Part shown: one piece after another, positions 36,965-47,730 of the stretch | Layout of the letters: every line of letters starts with the position of its first letter | Position numbering within the stretch: position 1 is the first letter of the stretch | DNA from: Orientallactaga sibirica | Lineage: Eukaryota; Chordata; Mammalia; Rodentia; Dipodidae | Assembly: GCA_036365145.1 (NCBI GenBank) | Contig: JAEOAD010000015.1 | Span: 2,418,001-2,482,000 of the forward strand | DNA length: 64,000 nt | Direction of reading: 5' to 3' | The notes under the pieces: model-generated | The model's input: the letters and a program-made list of their open reading frames with translations, nothing else | What the model was told of the DNA's origin: nothing | The model's database searches: none | Made by a program: the position numbers and the translations under genes

Positions 36965-37120
36965 AGAGTGGAGAGATAGCTCAGTGGTTAAAGGTACAAA
37001 CTTGCAAAGCCTGCCAGCCTAGGTTCAATTCCCCATGAAGCCAGATGCACCAAGTGGCACATGTATTTAGAGTTCATTGGCAGCAGCAAGAAAGACCCTT
37101 ATGCATCCATACTCTCAAAA
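36965..37120 (+). mobile_element. DIP-type SINE
   Basis: GTGGAGAGATAGCTCAGTGG head, body with one deletion, short tail. Confidence 0.8.
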
Positions 37121-37128
37121 ATATTTGA

Positions 37129-37325
37129 GGGGCTGGAGAGATGGCTCAGCAGTTAAGGTGCTTGCCTGCAAAGCCTAAGGACCTCAGTTCGATTCCCCAG
37201 TACCCATGAAACACCAGATGTACACGGTAGTGCATGCGTCTAGAGTTTGTTTTCACTGTCTAGAGGCCCAGGCATACCCATTCTCTATCCGCATCTTTCT
37301 CAATAAAATCTTTTTTAAAATATTG
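37129..37325 (+). mobile_element. DIP-type SINE
   Basis: GGGGCTGGAGAGATGGCTCAGC head, tail CAATAAAATC. Confidence 0.85.
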
Positions 37326-37359
37326 AGAGAGACAAAGAGGCTAATGAAAATATTTTTTT

Positions 37360-37550
37360 AGAGCTGGAGAAATAGTGATTAAGGTGCTTGTCTACAAAGC
37401 CAAAGGACCCAGGTTCGATTTCCCAGGACCACCCTAAGCCAGCTGCACAAGGTGGTGCATGCATCTGGAGTTTTCAGCAGCTGAAAGCCCTGGCATGCCC
37501 ATTTTCTCCTCCACTCCCCCACCCAATAAATTTTTAATTTTTTAATTGTC
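37360..37550 (+). mobile_element. DIP-type SINE
   Basis: GAGCTGGAGAAATAGTG head, GCATGCATCTGGAG body, tail CAATAAATTTTTAA. Confidence 0.8.
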
Positions 37551-37554
37551 TTTT

Positions 37555-37702
37555 TGCATGGTATGACATACAACTTTAATTTCAGCTCTCAGGAGGCTGA
37601 GGTAAGATAATCCCTGTGAGTTTGAGGCCACTCTAAGACTACATAGTGAATTCCAGGTCAGCCTGGGCTAGAATGAGACCCTACCTCAAAAAAACAAAAC
37701 AA
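37555..37702 (+). mobile_element. B1-like SINE
   Basis: GCATGGTATGACATAC to CTACCTCAAAAAAAC. Confidence 0.75.
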
Positions 37703-37931
37703 GGGCTGGAGAAATGGCTTAGTGGTTAAGGCGTTTGCCTGCAAAGCCAAAGGATCCCGGTTCGATTCTCCAGGACCCACATAAGCCAGATGTGTGAGGG
37801 GCACATGCATCTGGAGTTTGTTTGCAGTGGCTAGAGGCCCTGGCATGCCCATTCTCTCTCTGCCTCTCTTCTCTCTCTCTCTCTGCTTGCAAATAAATAA
37901 ATAAAAAGTTAAAAAAAAAAAAAAAAAAACA
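37703..37931 (+). mobile_element. DIP-type SINE
   Basis: GGGCTGGAGAAATGGCTTAG head, CT tract and a long A tail. Confidence 0.85.
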
Positions 37932-37932
37932 A

Positions 37933-38170
37933 GGCCTGGAGAGATGGCTTAGCGGTTAAGTGCTTGCCTGTGAAGCCTAAGGACCCTGGTTCGAGGCTCG
38001 ATTCCCCAGGACCCATGTGAGCCAAATGCACAAGGTGGCACATGCATCTGGACTTCGGTTGCAGTGGCTGGAGGCGCTGGCATGCCAATTCTTTATCTTC
38101 CTCTTTCTCTGTGTTGCTCTTAAATAAATAAATATAAATAAATAAATAAAAAGAAATTTTAAAAAATGTA
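37933..38170 (+). mobile_element. DIP-type SINE
   Basis: GGCCTGGAGAGATGGCTTAGC starts in the poly(A) of the previous copy; AAATAAATAAATA tail. Confidence 0.85.
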
Positions 38171-38378
38171 TTTAAAATTTTTTTCTTAAATCACTGGAGA
38201 TTTGCCTGAAATGGAACATGGGGACTGTCTGTGAAGAAAGCTGGAGCTGCTGATGGAAATATATAGTAGGCAGACCTTGGCAGATAGCAGGACTTGAGCG
38301 TGGTGGATATAGTCATGAAGCTAGGTACTGGTTTTGGACTAGGACTTGTTTTCTCACCTTCTTTGAAAAAAGAATATG

Positions 38379-38560
38379 GGGCTGGAGAGATAGCTCAATG
38401 GTTAAGACACTTGACTGCAAAACCCCACGACCCAAGTTCATTTCCTCAGTTCCCACATAAAGCTGAATGCACAAAGTGGCACATTCATCTGGAGTTCGTT
38501 TGCAGTGGAGGGGTCATGTTACACCCATTCTCTCTCTCAAAATATTTTTTTAAAAAATTG
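38379..38560 (+). mobile_element. DIP-type SINE
   Basis: GGGGCTGGAGAGATAGCTC head. Part of the GGCTGGAGGCCC body segment is missing. Confidence 0.8.
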
Positions 38561-38762
38561 AAGAATGTGTCCATTATCTTTTGATGCTGGCATGGGATTG
38601 GGGATGGCCTCCTCCAACATGACTTCCAGGCTCTGTATCTTCTACATGGAAAATGCGTAATTTCTGCCAAGAACATCGAGGAGGAAAGAGCAGCCTAACA
38701 CTGCAGTGCCCTGTGAGTGCTTTAAACTCAGCACACTGTTCATGTATTTGAAAACAACTCGG

Positions 38763-38960
38763 TGTCTGGAGAGATGGCTTAGCTGTTCAGGTGCTTGCCT
38801 GCAAAGCCAAAGGACCCAGGTTCAATTCCCCAAGACCCACTAAGCCAGATGCACAAGGTGGCACATGCATCTGGAGTTCATTTGCAGTGGCTGGATGCCC
38901 TGGCATGCCCATTCTCTCTGTGTGTTTCGTTCTCTGTCAAAAATAAAATATTTTTTTAAG
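38763..38960 (+). mobile_element. DIP-type SINE
   Basis: GTCTGGAGAGATGGCTTAGC head, tail CAAAAATAAAATA. Confidence 0.85.
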
Positions 38961-39104
38961 TTTCTTTTTAAAAATACTTGTTTCTTTTGTGTTTTCTTTT
39001 TGGAAATTGTAAGCAGGTTGCAGCCTGGGCTAGAGCAAGGTCCTACCACAAAAAAACTGAAAATAGTGGGAGGCCTCCCCCCACCCCACAAATAAAATCA
39101 CTGG

Positions 39105-39282
39105 GGACTGGGGAGATTGCTCAGACATTAAAGGTGCTTGCTTGCAAAGCCTGCTGGGGCCAGGGTTCAATTCCCCAACGCCCATATAAAGTCAGACACA
39201 AAAAATGGTGCATGCATTTGGCATTTGTAACAGCCAGAAACTGGCACATGCACATGTATGTGCACACATGCAAATAAAAATG
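39105..39282 (+). mobile_element. DIP-type SINE, diverged
   Basis: GGACTGGGGAGATTGCTCAG head, altered body, tail CAAATAAAAATG. Confidence 0.75.
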
Positions 39283-39419
39283 TAAGGAATATCAGTACTT
39301 TTCTAAGTTAAAAAATATTTTTTTTTCTGAGTATCTCCTATTTTCCAAGGCTAAGACAAGAATTGGCCACCTTCTAGTCCTATTGTGAATCACAGGCCAA
39401 GGTTGAAATGCTGGTTTTT

Positions 39420-39585
39420 TTTTTTTTTTTGTTTGTTTTTTGTTTTCAAGGGAAGGGTCTCAATCTAGCCCCAGCAAACCTGAACTCACTCTGTAGTTCC
39501 ATATTGGCCTTGAACTTACAGTGATCCTCCTACCTCTGCCTCCTGAGTGCTGGAATTAAAGGCATGCACCATCACACAGGGTTTG
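39420..39585 (-). mobile_element. B1-like SINE
   Basis: T-rich start, AGGGTCTCAATCTAGCCC to GCACCATCACACAGGG. Confidence 0.8.
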
Positions 39586-39683
39586 TTTTTTTTTTTACAA
39601 TATCATACATTATATATAAATATATTGTGATTTGATCATATAAGTCCCCATTACCTTCTCTGGTTTCCCTCCCACTGAATCCC

Positions 39684-39685
39684 TT

Positions 39686-39737
<52 letters not shown>

Positions 39738-39949
39738 TTTTGGGGAGAGAGAGAGGAAGACAGAGATGGGCGTGCCAGCAGCCTCTCCGCTGCTGCGAAC
39801 GAAACCCAGATGCTTGCGTTGTGGTTAAGTGTGGCATTGTGCCCTTGTGTCACTTTGCATCTGGCTAAATGTGGGACCTGGAGATTGGAATCAGCGTTCT
39901 TTAGGCTTAGGAGGCAGGCGTCTTAACCGCTAAGCCATCTCTCCAGCCC
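39684..39949 (-). mobile_element. DIP-type SINE, long-body subtype, with (ATTT)n
   Basis: An ATTT repeat at 39688-39740, then the GAGGAAGACAGAGATGGGCG body, ending TAAGCCATCTCTCCAGCCC. Confidence 0.85.
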
Positions 39950-40114
39950 TGAATCCTATTTTTATTATGTATGGGTAGTGATATGTGTGTACACATGTGT
40001 GTGTATGGGCATGCATATTCCATGGTGCATGTGTAGAGGTCTGAGGACATGGGAATATTTTTCTTCTCCTTCCAATTTGCTTGAGATAGGATCTCCCTTG
40101 TTTGTTTTTTTGTT

Positions 40115-40313
40115 TTGTTTGGTATTTACATATTTTTATTTATTTGCAAGTAGACAGAGATGGAGAATGAACATGCAAGGGCCTCTAGCCACTGCAAACT
40201 AACTCCAGATGCATGTGCCACTTTGTACATCTGGCTTTATGTGGGTACTGTGGAATCGAACCCAAGTACTTGGGCTTTGCAGGCAAGCACCTTAAATGCT
40301 GTACCATCTCTGC
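40115..40313 (-). mobile_element. DIP-type SINE
   Basis: TTTATTTATTTGCAAGTAG tail to AATGCTGTACCATCTCTGC head. Confidence 0.8.
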
Positions 40314-40496
40314 TTATTGTGCACCAGTCTAGCTGTCCCACAAGCCTCCAGATTCTTCTGACTCTGCTTCCCATTGCCGTAGGTGCTTTGGGATCACAAA
40401 CACATGTGTCACTTTACATGGGCGCTGAGGAATTGAGCTCTGGCCAGCCGACTTGCAGGAAGCACCTTTAACTGCTGAGCCATCTTCCCAGCCCCT
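40314..40496 (-). mobile_element. B4/RSINE1-like SINE
   Basis: Reverse copy ending TGCTGAGCCATCTTCCCAGCCC, with the body ACTTTACATGGGCGCTGAGG. Confidence 0.6.
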
Positions 40497-40963
40497 AAAC
40501 CCCTTATTCTTCTCCAAACATACTAATGGATACATCATTGAGGAGAATGATTGCACCTCCCTCTAGCAACCATTGGCTACCAATCGCTCCTGAGGAAGGT
40601 CCAGGGACTAAAACACCTCTTGCATCCATGACAGATTGGTGACTGGCCATATCTTATACAGATAACCACAGCTGATGTGGGTTCATTAATGCAATGGCCA
40701 TGTCATGCCCAGTCAAGAGAGTTCCACAGCCTTCCCAACATCTAGCTCTTACATCCTTTCTGCCCCTGAGTCTTGGGAGTTCCATATAGGGCTGAGCACT
40801 CAGCCATCAGTTATTTTCAGCACTTTCACCAATTATGACTGCATACAATAGCCAACTGCAAACAGCAGCCTTCTGCCTAAGGATGCTGTGTAATTATTCT
40901 GACTAATTTAATAAGTGCATTATGCTCATGTGTGGCAGGCTCTGTTCTTGGCAGTTTGTTAGT
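40497..40963. other. Intergenic, no assignable feature
   Basis: Sequence resembling old L1 3'UTR in its general style, but not matched closely enough to assign. Confidence 0.35.
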
Positions 40964-40964
40964 T

Positions 40965-41090
40965 TTAAAAAAATATTTATTTATTTGAAAGAAGGGAAGA
41001 GAGCAAGGGAGAGAAAAAAAAAGAAAATGGGTATGCCAGGGCCTCCAGCCACTGCAAACAAACTCCAGATGCATGTACCACCTTGTTATT
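40965..41090 (-). mobile_element. DIP-type SINE, head missing
   Basis: ATATTTATTTATTTGAAAG tail to ATGCATGTACCACCTTG. Confidence 0.8.
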
Positions 41091-41099
41091 TGACAAACT

Positions 41100-41185
41100 G
41101 GGGGCTGGAGAGATGGCTTAGCAATTGAGGCACTTGTCTATGAAACCTAAGGACCCAGGTTAAATTCCCCACATAAGCAAGATAA
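41100..41185 (+). mobile_element. DIP-type SINE, head only
   Basis: GGGGGCTGGAGAGATGGCTT head, broken at CCCACATAAGCAAG. Confidence 0.75.
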
Positions 41186-41366
41186 CAGCTCAATTCTTAA
41201 GGCACTTGCTTGCAAAGCCCCACCTGAGTTTGATTCCTCAGTATCCACATAAAGCCAGATGTACAAAGTAGCACAAGCATCTGGAGTTCGTTTACAGTGG
41301 CTAGAGGCTGTGGCATGCCCATTCTCACCCCCACACACACACTCTTTGCAAATGAACAAAAAGGTT
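41186..41366 (+). mobile_element. DIP-type SINE
   Basis: AGCTCAATTCTTAAGGCAC head remnant, body and a CACACACACAC end. Confidence 0.8.
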
Positions 41367-41367
41367 A

Positions 41368-41602
41368 AGGGCTGGAAAGATGGCTTAGCGGTTAAGGTGC
41401 TTGCCTGCAAAGCCCAAGGACCCATGTTCAACTCTCTAGGTCCCATGTAAGTCAGCTGCACAAAGTGACACAAGTGTGCAAGGCTGCACCCGTTTGGAGT
41501 TCCAGTGCAGCGGCTAGAGGTTCTAGAATGCCAATTCTCTCTCTCTCTCTCTCTCTCATAAAAAAAGTAAATAAATAAATAAAATTTTAAAAGAAGGTTA
41601 AG
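41368..41602 (+). mobile_element. DIP-type SINE
   Basis: GGGCTGGAAAGATGGCTTAGC head. AGAAGGTTAAGGG follows it and AAAAGGTTAAGGGC precedes it, a target duplication. Confidence 0.85.
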
Positions 41603-41755
41603 GGCCAGAGAGTGAGGAGAAGTGCTTTAGTGCTTTGAAATGCTGTTTTCTGGACATGAAGTAGCCATTGCATTTATGACCTCATAGTGACCATCATTAC
41701 CTGCACACAAGATCTATTATTACTGCAGATAATTAGAAAGCCCAAGCATTAAATT

Positions 41756-42365
41756 AATCCAAGATGCAAAAATCTCTAAATCATAATACAAGAAACACAA
41801 AAAATCAAGACAATATAAATCCAGCAAAAAGTATTAATGCATCAGAAATGACCTTCAGTGAGACTGATTTAGAGGAAATGCCTGAGAAAGATTTCAAAAG
41901 AATGATTGTAAGCCGGGCGTGGTGGCACACGCCTTTAATCCCAGCACTCAGGAGGCAGAGGTAGGAGGATCGCCATGAGTTTGAGGCCACCCTGAGACTA
42001 CATAGTGAATTCCATGTCAGCCTGGACCAGAGTGAAACCCTACCTCGAAAAACAAAACAAAACAAAACGATTATAAATATGTTCAAAGACCTCAAAGAGG
42101 AAATCAAAGGAATCAAAGAACACACAGGAAACCAATTTTGGTTTGTGTGTTTGGTCATTTAATTATAATATGATGGTGAGATGTTCTGATTTTGTCTGTT
42201 TCTAAAGGTTTCCTGTATCTATATCGGTATCACTTTCCCTATTTGGAAGAAATTTGCTTCCATGATTTTGTTGAAAATAGCTGCTATGCCTTTGGATTGA
42301 AATTCTTCTCCTTCTACTATGCCCTGAATTCTTATGTTTGATATCTTCATAGTGTCCCAAATATA
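41756..42365. mobile_element. Old L1-type fragments
   Basis: The + strand at 41764-41910 encodes NHNTRNTKNQDNI and SINASEMTFSETDLEEMPEK, similar in style to the region before or within L1/HAL1 ORF1. It continues after a SINE with KDLKEEIKGIKEHTG-type sequence. The part at 42140-42365 looks like L1 sequence in the other orientation. Assignment is from protein style only. Confidence 0.5.
41911..42068 (+). mobile_element. B1-like SINE
   Basis: GCCGGGCGTGGTGGCACACG to CTACCTCGAAAAACAAAAC, splitting the old L1 fragment (AATGATTGTA before, ACGATTATAA after). Confidence 0.9.
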
Positions 42366-42391
42366 TTGAAATGCTTTTTTAAAAAAGATTT

Positions 42392-42545
42392 TTATTTTTT
42401 TTTTATTTTTTGAGGTAGGGTCTCACTCTAGCTCAGGCTGACCTGGAATTCACTATGTAATCTCAGGCTGGCCTCAAACTCACAGAAATCCTCCTACCTC
42501 TGACTCCCAAGTACTGGGATTAAAGGCATGTGCCATCATGCCCAG
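42392..42545 (-). mobile_element. B1-like SINE
   Basis: TTTTTTGAGGTAGGGTCTC to GTGCCATCATGCCCAG. Confidence 0.85.
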
Positions 42546-42739
42546 TTTAAAATTTTTATTTTTATTTATTTATTTGAGAGAGAGAGAGAGGAGAATGGGC
42601 ATGCCCCAGCTACTGCAAATGAACTCCAGACACATGTGCCACCTTGTGCATCTGGCTTACATGGGTCCTGGTGAATTGAACCTAGGTCCTTTGGCTTTGC
42701 AGGCAAGCACCTTAAGTGCTCAGCCTTCTCCCCAGCCCA
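42546..42739 (-). mobile_element. DIP-type SINE
   Basis: TTTATTTATTTATTTGAGAG tail to CTCAGCCTTCTCCCCAGCCC head. Its head forms part of the duplication that flanks the retrocopy. Confidence 0.85.
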
Positions 42740-42746
42740 CATTTTT
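42730..42746. other. Target duplication of the retrocopy, left copy
   Basis: CCCCAGCCCACATTTTT, identical to 43487-43503. Confidence 0.9.
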
Positions 42747-43486
42747 TTTATTTTTAATATTTGATTATCATATAAAGTTTCTATTTATAACACAGGCAAT
42801 AGAATATTTTCCAATTATAAATCATAAAATGGTTATAACTGTTTTCTGTTGGCCAAATTATCACTTTAAATACATAGTTTTGCTTTTGTCTATGTTAATT
42901 CAAAGTGGACAGATTCTATTTTAGTCATTAAAGAGTGATTCTGTGTGACTAGACAAGCATTCTGTTGCCTAAGTTTATTAAGTTTCTCTCGAAGGCTTTT
43001 TATCTCTTGATCCACAGAAGAGGAAGGCGACACCTTATCTCTTGGCTTCTTTTGAAAATCAGGAGTACTACCAGGTGTTTTACAAGCTTTCTTATATGAT
43101 GGGCAATTCAAAAGTCTCAAGTGGTGAGGCTGCATAAGATCTTCCAAAATAAACCTTTCTGATCTGGATAACTGTTCTGCAAACTCCACTGTTATCTTTA
43201 GCTCATGTCTTAATGAAGCAACATTTGCAACCAAGCTTTCTTCTTCATTGTCTTTATTATAGTAGTCTGATGAACTAGATTCCATTTCTTAGTGGAAAAA
43301 ATTGTGTCAAGAAATGAAATGAGACGCTCTGTAATCTTAGACAAACTGCTTCTATCCCTTTCCCGCTTTGTGTCCACAACTTGGCTTCCCATTCTGCTCA
43401 TCTCCACCCGCAGGCGGCGCCGAGTTCGAACTGCTGCGGGAGCCGATGGGACGCACCTCTTCCTACGCAGCCCCGCCCCGCTCAAG
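42747..43486 (-). pseudogene. Processed retrocopy of an unidentified coiled-coil protein gene
   Basis: On the - strand it reads as a spliced mRNA: a GC-rich 5'UTR with CpGs, an ATG at 43401, then about 170 codons, a stop at 42890-42892, a 3'UTR with ATTAAA and an A-rich tail at about 42770-42747. Seventeen identical bases flank it (42730-42746 and 43487-43503), as in L1-mediated insertion. The frame from 43401 (MSRMGSQVVDTKRERDRSS) runs about 40 codons, then shifts. The second part (43285-42890) is open for 131 codons, acidic at first and with a leucine/lysine-rich predicted coiled coil near the end ([17 protein letters not shown]). I do not recognise the parent gene. The single apparent frameshift makes it a probable pseudogene, though the 131-codon part could be made. 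Confidence 0.75.
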
Positions 43487-43503
43487 CCCCAGCCCACATT
43501 TTT
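43487..43503. other. Target duplication of the retrocopy, right copy
   Basis: CCCCAGCCCACATTTTT. Read on the - strand it begins with A residues, fitting L1 endonuclease cleavage at a TT/AAAA-like site. Confidence 0.9.
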
Positions 43504-43507
43504 AAAT

Positions 43508-43655
43508 CAATTTTTTTTTATTTATTTGCAAGCAGAGGTAGGTAGGTAAGTAGGGAATAGGCATCTGGTTTTAAGTGGTTACTGGAGACTCAAACTCTGA
43601 GCCATCAGGCTTTGCAATCAAGTGCCTTTATCTGCTGAGCCATTTCTTTAGCACT
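43508..43655 (-). mobile_element. DIP-type SINE, partial
   Basis: TTTTATTTATTTGCAAGCAG tail to CTGAGCCATTTCTTTAGC; the body is shortened. Confidence 0.7.
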
Positions 43656-43805
43656 GTCCCCCCTTTTTTTTACTTTGAATGTTCAGAGTGTAACCCAGTG
43701 GTAAAAAGAAAAAAAGAAAAAGAAAAACTTGCCTAGCATTTGTGAGTTCCTGGGTCAATCTTCAGCTTGCAGAAAAAAAAAAAAAAAGCATAGAAAGTAA
43801 GTATA

Positions 43806-43958
43806 AGAGCCAGGCATGGTGGCACATGCCTTTAATTCCAGCACTTGGGAGGCAGAGGTAGGAGGATCGCCACAAGTCTGAGGCCACCCTGAGTATACCT
43901 AGTAAATTCCAGGTCAGCCTGGACTAGAGTGAAACCCTACCTCGAAAAAAAAAATGTA
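43806..43958 (+). mobile_element. B1-like SINE
   Basis: GAGCCAGGCATGGTGGCAC to CTACCTCGAAAAAAAAAATG. GTAAGTATAAGA occurs before and after, a target duplication. Confidence 0.9.
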
Positions 43959-43959
43959 A

Positions 43960-44339
43960 GTATAAGATTGTTTATTCAGGGAGTCAAATTTCAATGATAA
44001 TATGCATACATTAATAAAAAGGTGTGCATTGAAGGAAGTTGAGGCAAAGTAAGATGTGTATGGGCAAAATAAGGATTGGGATTGCATAAGTCATTTGATT
44101 CCATTATCTTTGGCTACAAGGATCAAAAACAAGGATTGTGTTAGTCCAATATTGCTGTTGGGCTAATTGTCCTTGCATAAGTACTTGTATAAGATTGCAA
44201 AGTCTCGTGTAATAATTCTTGTTATGAGGCATGGGCAAGCCAATGAAATCCCCTCCTTCTTAACATCCTAGATTTATTTATTTTGCTTGTGTATGTGTGT
44301 TTGTATGATACGATATGTTTATGTGGTATAGTGTCTGCA
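43960..44339. other. Possible upstream part of LTR, not assigned
   Basis: AT-rich sequence before the recognisable LTR homology. The LTR start could lie here but I cannot fix it. Confidence 0.35.
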
Positions 44340-44945
44340 AGTGTATTGCCCTTGTGACAAAGAACTGAGGGAATTCCAGACCCACCCAGGCCCAGGCCCA
44401 CCTGAGAGGGCATCTACCTCTTACTCTCCACATGGGCTCCTTTATCCCTTCCAGCTCTACACATGGCAGGAGCTCCTTGAACTTTCTCTCTCTCTCTTTG
44501 TTTTTCTTCTCTTCTTTTTAAAAAATATTTTTTTATTTATTTGAGAGAGAGAGAGAAAGAAAGAAAGAAAGAGACAGAGAGAGAATGGGTGCACCAAGGC
44601 CTCTAGCCACTGCAAACAGACTCCAGATGCCTGTGCCCCTTGTGCATCTGGCTTACATGGGTCCTGGAGAGTCGAACCAGGATCCTTTGGCTTTGCAGGC
44701 AAATGCCTTAACTGCTGAGCCATCTCTCCAGCCCTTTCCTTTTCTTTCCATGCTTTTTCTAGGTCCTCCACATGGGGTCTCTAGCCATATGGGTACCTTT
44801 CCTTGGCTCTATACATCCCTCAATAAATATAATAATTTAATAACTATCCTTGTCCATCTTCTTTTTTATTCAATTCTTTGGTTAAAATTAGAAATGAACC
44901 TAAGATTTGGGACTCAAGGAATTTCCTGGACCCCTAGCACCCTGC
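44340..44945 (+). repeat. LTR of a decayed ERV, left copy, split by a SINE
   Basis: CTTACTCTCCACATGGGCTCC, GGCAGGAGCTCCTTGAACTTT and CCTTTCCTTGGCTCT also occur, in the same order, at 59650-59800. A CAATAAATATAA poly(A)-type signal lies at about 44820. Start and end are approximate. Confidence 0.65.
44522..44733 (-). mobile_element. DIP-type SINE inside LTR
   Basis: AATATTTTTTTATTTATTTG tail to TGAGCCATCTCTCCAGCCC head. Confidence 0.85.
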
Positions 44946-46200
44946 TATAGTTGGCTAGCCAGCCAGGAGCATCTTGAGAAGGAAAATTATGATTATTATA
45001 TTATGGGAGAAGTTGGGAAGCACATTTTCCAGTTGTGAGCATGACTTGTGGTATTTCTACTGCTTTTCTTCACTTTGGGAAAACTGGTTTGCTGCTGCTT
45101 CTTGCTGGAGGCGAAGATCACGATCTCTGGTTAAGCTGAGGGGAATGAATGGCATTCACCAGGTAGGCAGACAGGCCTCCCTTTGGTCTCGTCACTTACC
45201 CACCTAGGCTTCTCAGCCTGACCTGCTCCACCTTGCTGGGATTGGACCCTATTGAAATGCACCATCACCTGAGGCCAAACTGGGATGGTGCCAGGCAGGG
45301 GCTCCTTTGTAAAGGTGATAACTTTTGAAGGGAGATGCACTTGGTTGAGCTTCTCTGACCCCCCATCCACAAGGCTGATCTCCTCCAGAACTTGGGAGGT
45401 GATTCTGCTGAGCCAAGTGGGAGGGACCTCATGGCCACATGGAGGCTCCAGAACCAAGGACGCCTGGCCTGAATGTATTCTAGCTTTCTTTCCTTTTTCC
45501 ATTACAAGCCACAGTGCTACAAGACACATGGCTGCCTGTGGGGGTTGGGGGTAGAAGAATGGAGCTCCAGTTCCTGCTCTGGGTTCCTCACCTTTTGCTG
45601 CACAGATTTCTGCCCAGTTCAATTGAAGACTTGAGACCATACCTCCAGGAAGCTGCCAGGCAGAGACTGTGGGTTTTTGGCCACCTAAATGAGGTGAGTC
45701 TGAAAATGCCCCAGCCAAAGCCTAAGTCTAGTGCTTGGCTAGAAAGTTTTTTTCAATGGGCCTGGGTCCCAGCCACATGCCTCCTCCCACCCATGGATGG
45801 AGCTGAGGTCTGTAGCTATGTCAATTGGATGGGGGAGGTAATCACACTGTCTCATAGGAAATACAGGTACACAATGGGAAAGACATGCCTGATGGTGCTT
45901 GCTAATTGCCGCGGTTTTCTGCCAAAGTGCTCTGTCACAAAGATATCTTTACCATTTACTCATACAGGTATTATAAAAAGTAATATGAGCTAGGACTGAT
46001 GGCACAGGTTATCCTAGCTATTTGGGAAGCTGAGACAGGAGGATCAAGGCTCCAATGTGATAGCCTGACCCCACATTTAAAAACCACATGACTTTTAAAG
46101 TGCTTGGTAAAAACCAGTACTTAATTTTAATTTGAACTGTGCCTGATATTTTCTCTTTAGTTTGGGCTTTTAACAAATAAGATGTTATTTATAGATATCT
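44946..46200. other. Possible internal region of the decayed ERV
   Basis: Sequence after the left LTR, with a GC-richer island at about 45040-45960. It holds overlapping frames on opposite strands (159 codons at 45514-45993, 195 codons at 45131-45718 on -), none with a recognisable domain. I see no clear reverse transcriptase or Env. Confidence 0.4.
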
Positions 46201-46206
46201 TTTGGT

Positions 46207-46360
46207 TCTTTTGTTTGTTTGTTTGAGGTAGGGTTTCACTCTAACCCAAGCTGACCTGGAATTCACTATGTATTCTCAGGGTGGCCTGAAAATCATGGCA
46301 ATCCTCCTACCTCTGCCTCCCAAGTGCTGGGATTAAAGGCGTGCGCCACCACACCCGGCA
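46207..46360 (-). mobile_element. B1-like SINE
   Basis: TTTGAGGTAGGGTTTCACTC to GCGCCACCACACCCGGC. TTTTGGTTCTT- on both sides marks a target duplication. Confidence 0.9.
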
Positions 46361-47560
46361 CTTTTGGTTCTTCATTACATTTGATTTATTTCAAGGGTTT
46401 TTGTTTGTTTATTTTTGTCTTTAGAAGTCAGATGAAACTAAAGTATATGGTGAGCTGAAATTTCATATAAACAAAGCCATACTTTGTTATATGATATCAT
46501 AAATATAATAACTGAGTTATGTTCTAGGTCAACTTCAACCTACATAGAAGATTATTGAAAACAACAAAATTCTCTCTGAGGTGGTGGCTCATAATTTGCC
46601 AGGTATGTTTAAAGACTGTAATGTCCTGTTACTTAAAAGGAGGAGGCAACTGGCCTGAGTTCCAGACCAGCCTGCCTCAAGACAAAAACAAAAATTTGCC
46701 TTAGTTACTCTTAATAAAATAATTTCCAAGTGTGTTAGAGATATTGAGAAAGATTATCCCCAAAACAGTTGTGTCTTGCCTGTATTCAGAGACTTATAAC
46801 ATGAAAGTGTCAAAGAGTTTATTAATAGGAGATATCACAAATCAATTGATTTTATATATATACATGCATGCTGGTACTATAAGACAAGTCTGTTTGTTGT
46901 CAGGTAGAGATTTTTGGTGACATAAATACTAAGGAGATTGTAAGTTTTTCTGCTAAGGCTTTTTCTCTACAAATTTCCAATAACAAGATGGTTAATTAAC
47001 TCTTTGAAGATAGACTACTTGCTTCTTTGTAAGTGGGTAATAAGATTAATCAATTTGGTGTAGTTTCTGTTAATAGTCTAATAAGAAAGATGGTTAATTA
47101 TTGGTTAAGATCAGATGACTGAAGAAACTGGGAAGGAATCTTTCAATGTTGGGCATAGAATGCTTGTTAAAATGCCTTTTTTGAGTGTAACTTAAATCAG
47201 AACATTAAAATATGTAGATGTAGAAATGTATATGTAGAAAAGATATAGGAGATCTAAAAAAAGACAAAATTTTGCCTATAATTAATTTCCTTTCATAAGG
47301 AACAAAAAGCTAATTTTCAGGCTAAACATAGATAAACACCACGTCTAAATTGAAAGATTTTTTTCAACTATTCCAGACTCTTTAAGGGCTCTAAAATTTT
47401 TATATAGGGACATAGACAATCTAAATTCAGCTTACATTAGACACAGGTGATGTCCTATGCTAGATGGCTCACAAAGTCATAAACACAGATGTGATTCACA
47501 TTCTTTGGAGATCTATCCAGGTTAGACATAGACAAGACCCTATCACCTTGTGTATTACAA
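46361..47560. other. AT-rich internal region of decayed ERV (probable)
   Basis: About 1.2 kb, AT-rich, without coding potential. Assigned to the element only by position. Confidence 0.35.
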
Positions 47561-47565
47561 ATGGG

Positions 47566-47730
47566 GCCAGGCGTGGTGGCGAATGCCGGGCATGGTGCGC
47601 ATGCCTTTAATCCCAGCACACAGGAGGCAAAGGTAGGAGGATCACCGTAAGTTCAAGGACACCCTGAGACTACATAGTGACTTCCAGGTCAGCCTAGGCT
47701 AACATGAAACCCTAACCTTGAAAAAAATAG
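47566..47730 (+). mobile_element. B1-like SINE with duplicated head
   Basis: GCCAGGCGTGGTGGCGAATG is followed at once by GCCGGGCATGGTGCGCATGC, so the first 20 bases are doubled. Confidence 0.8.
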
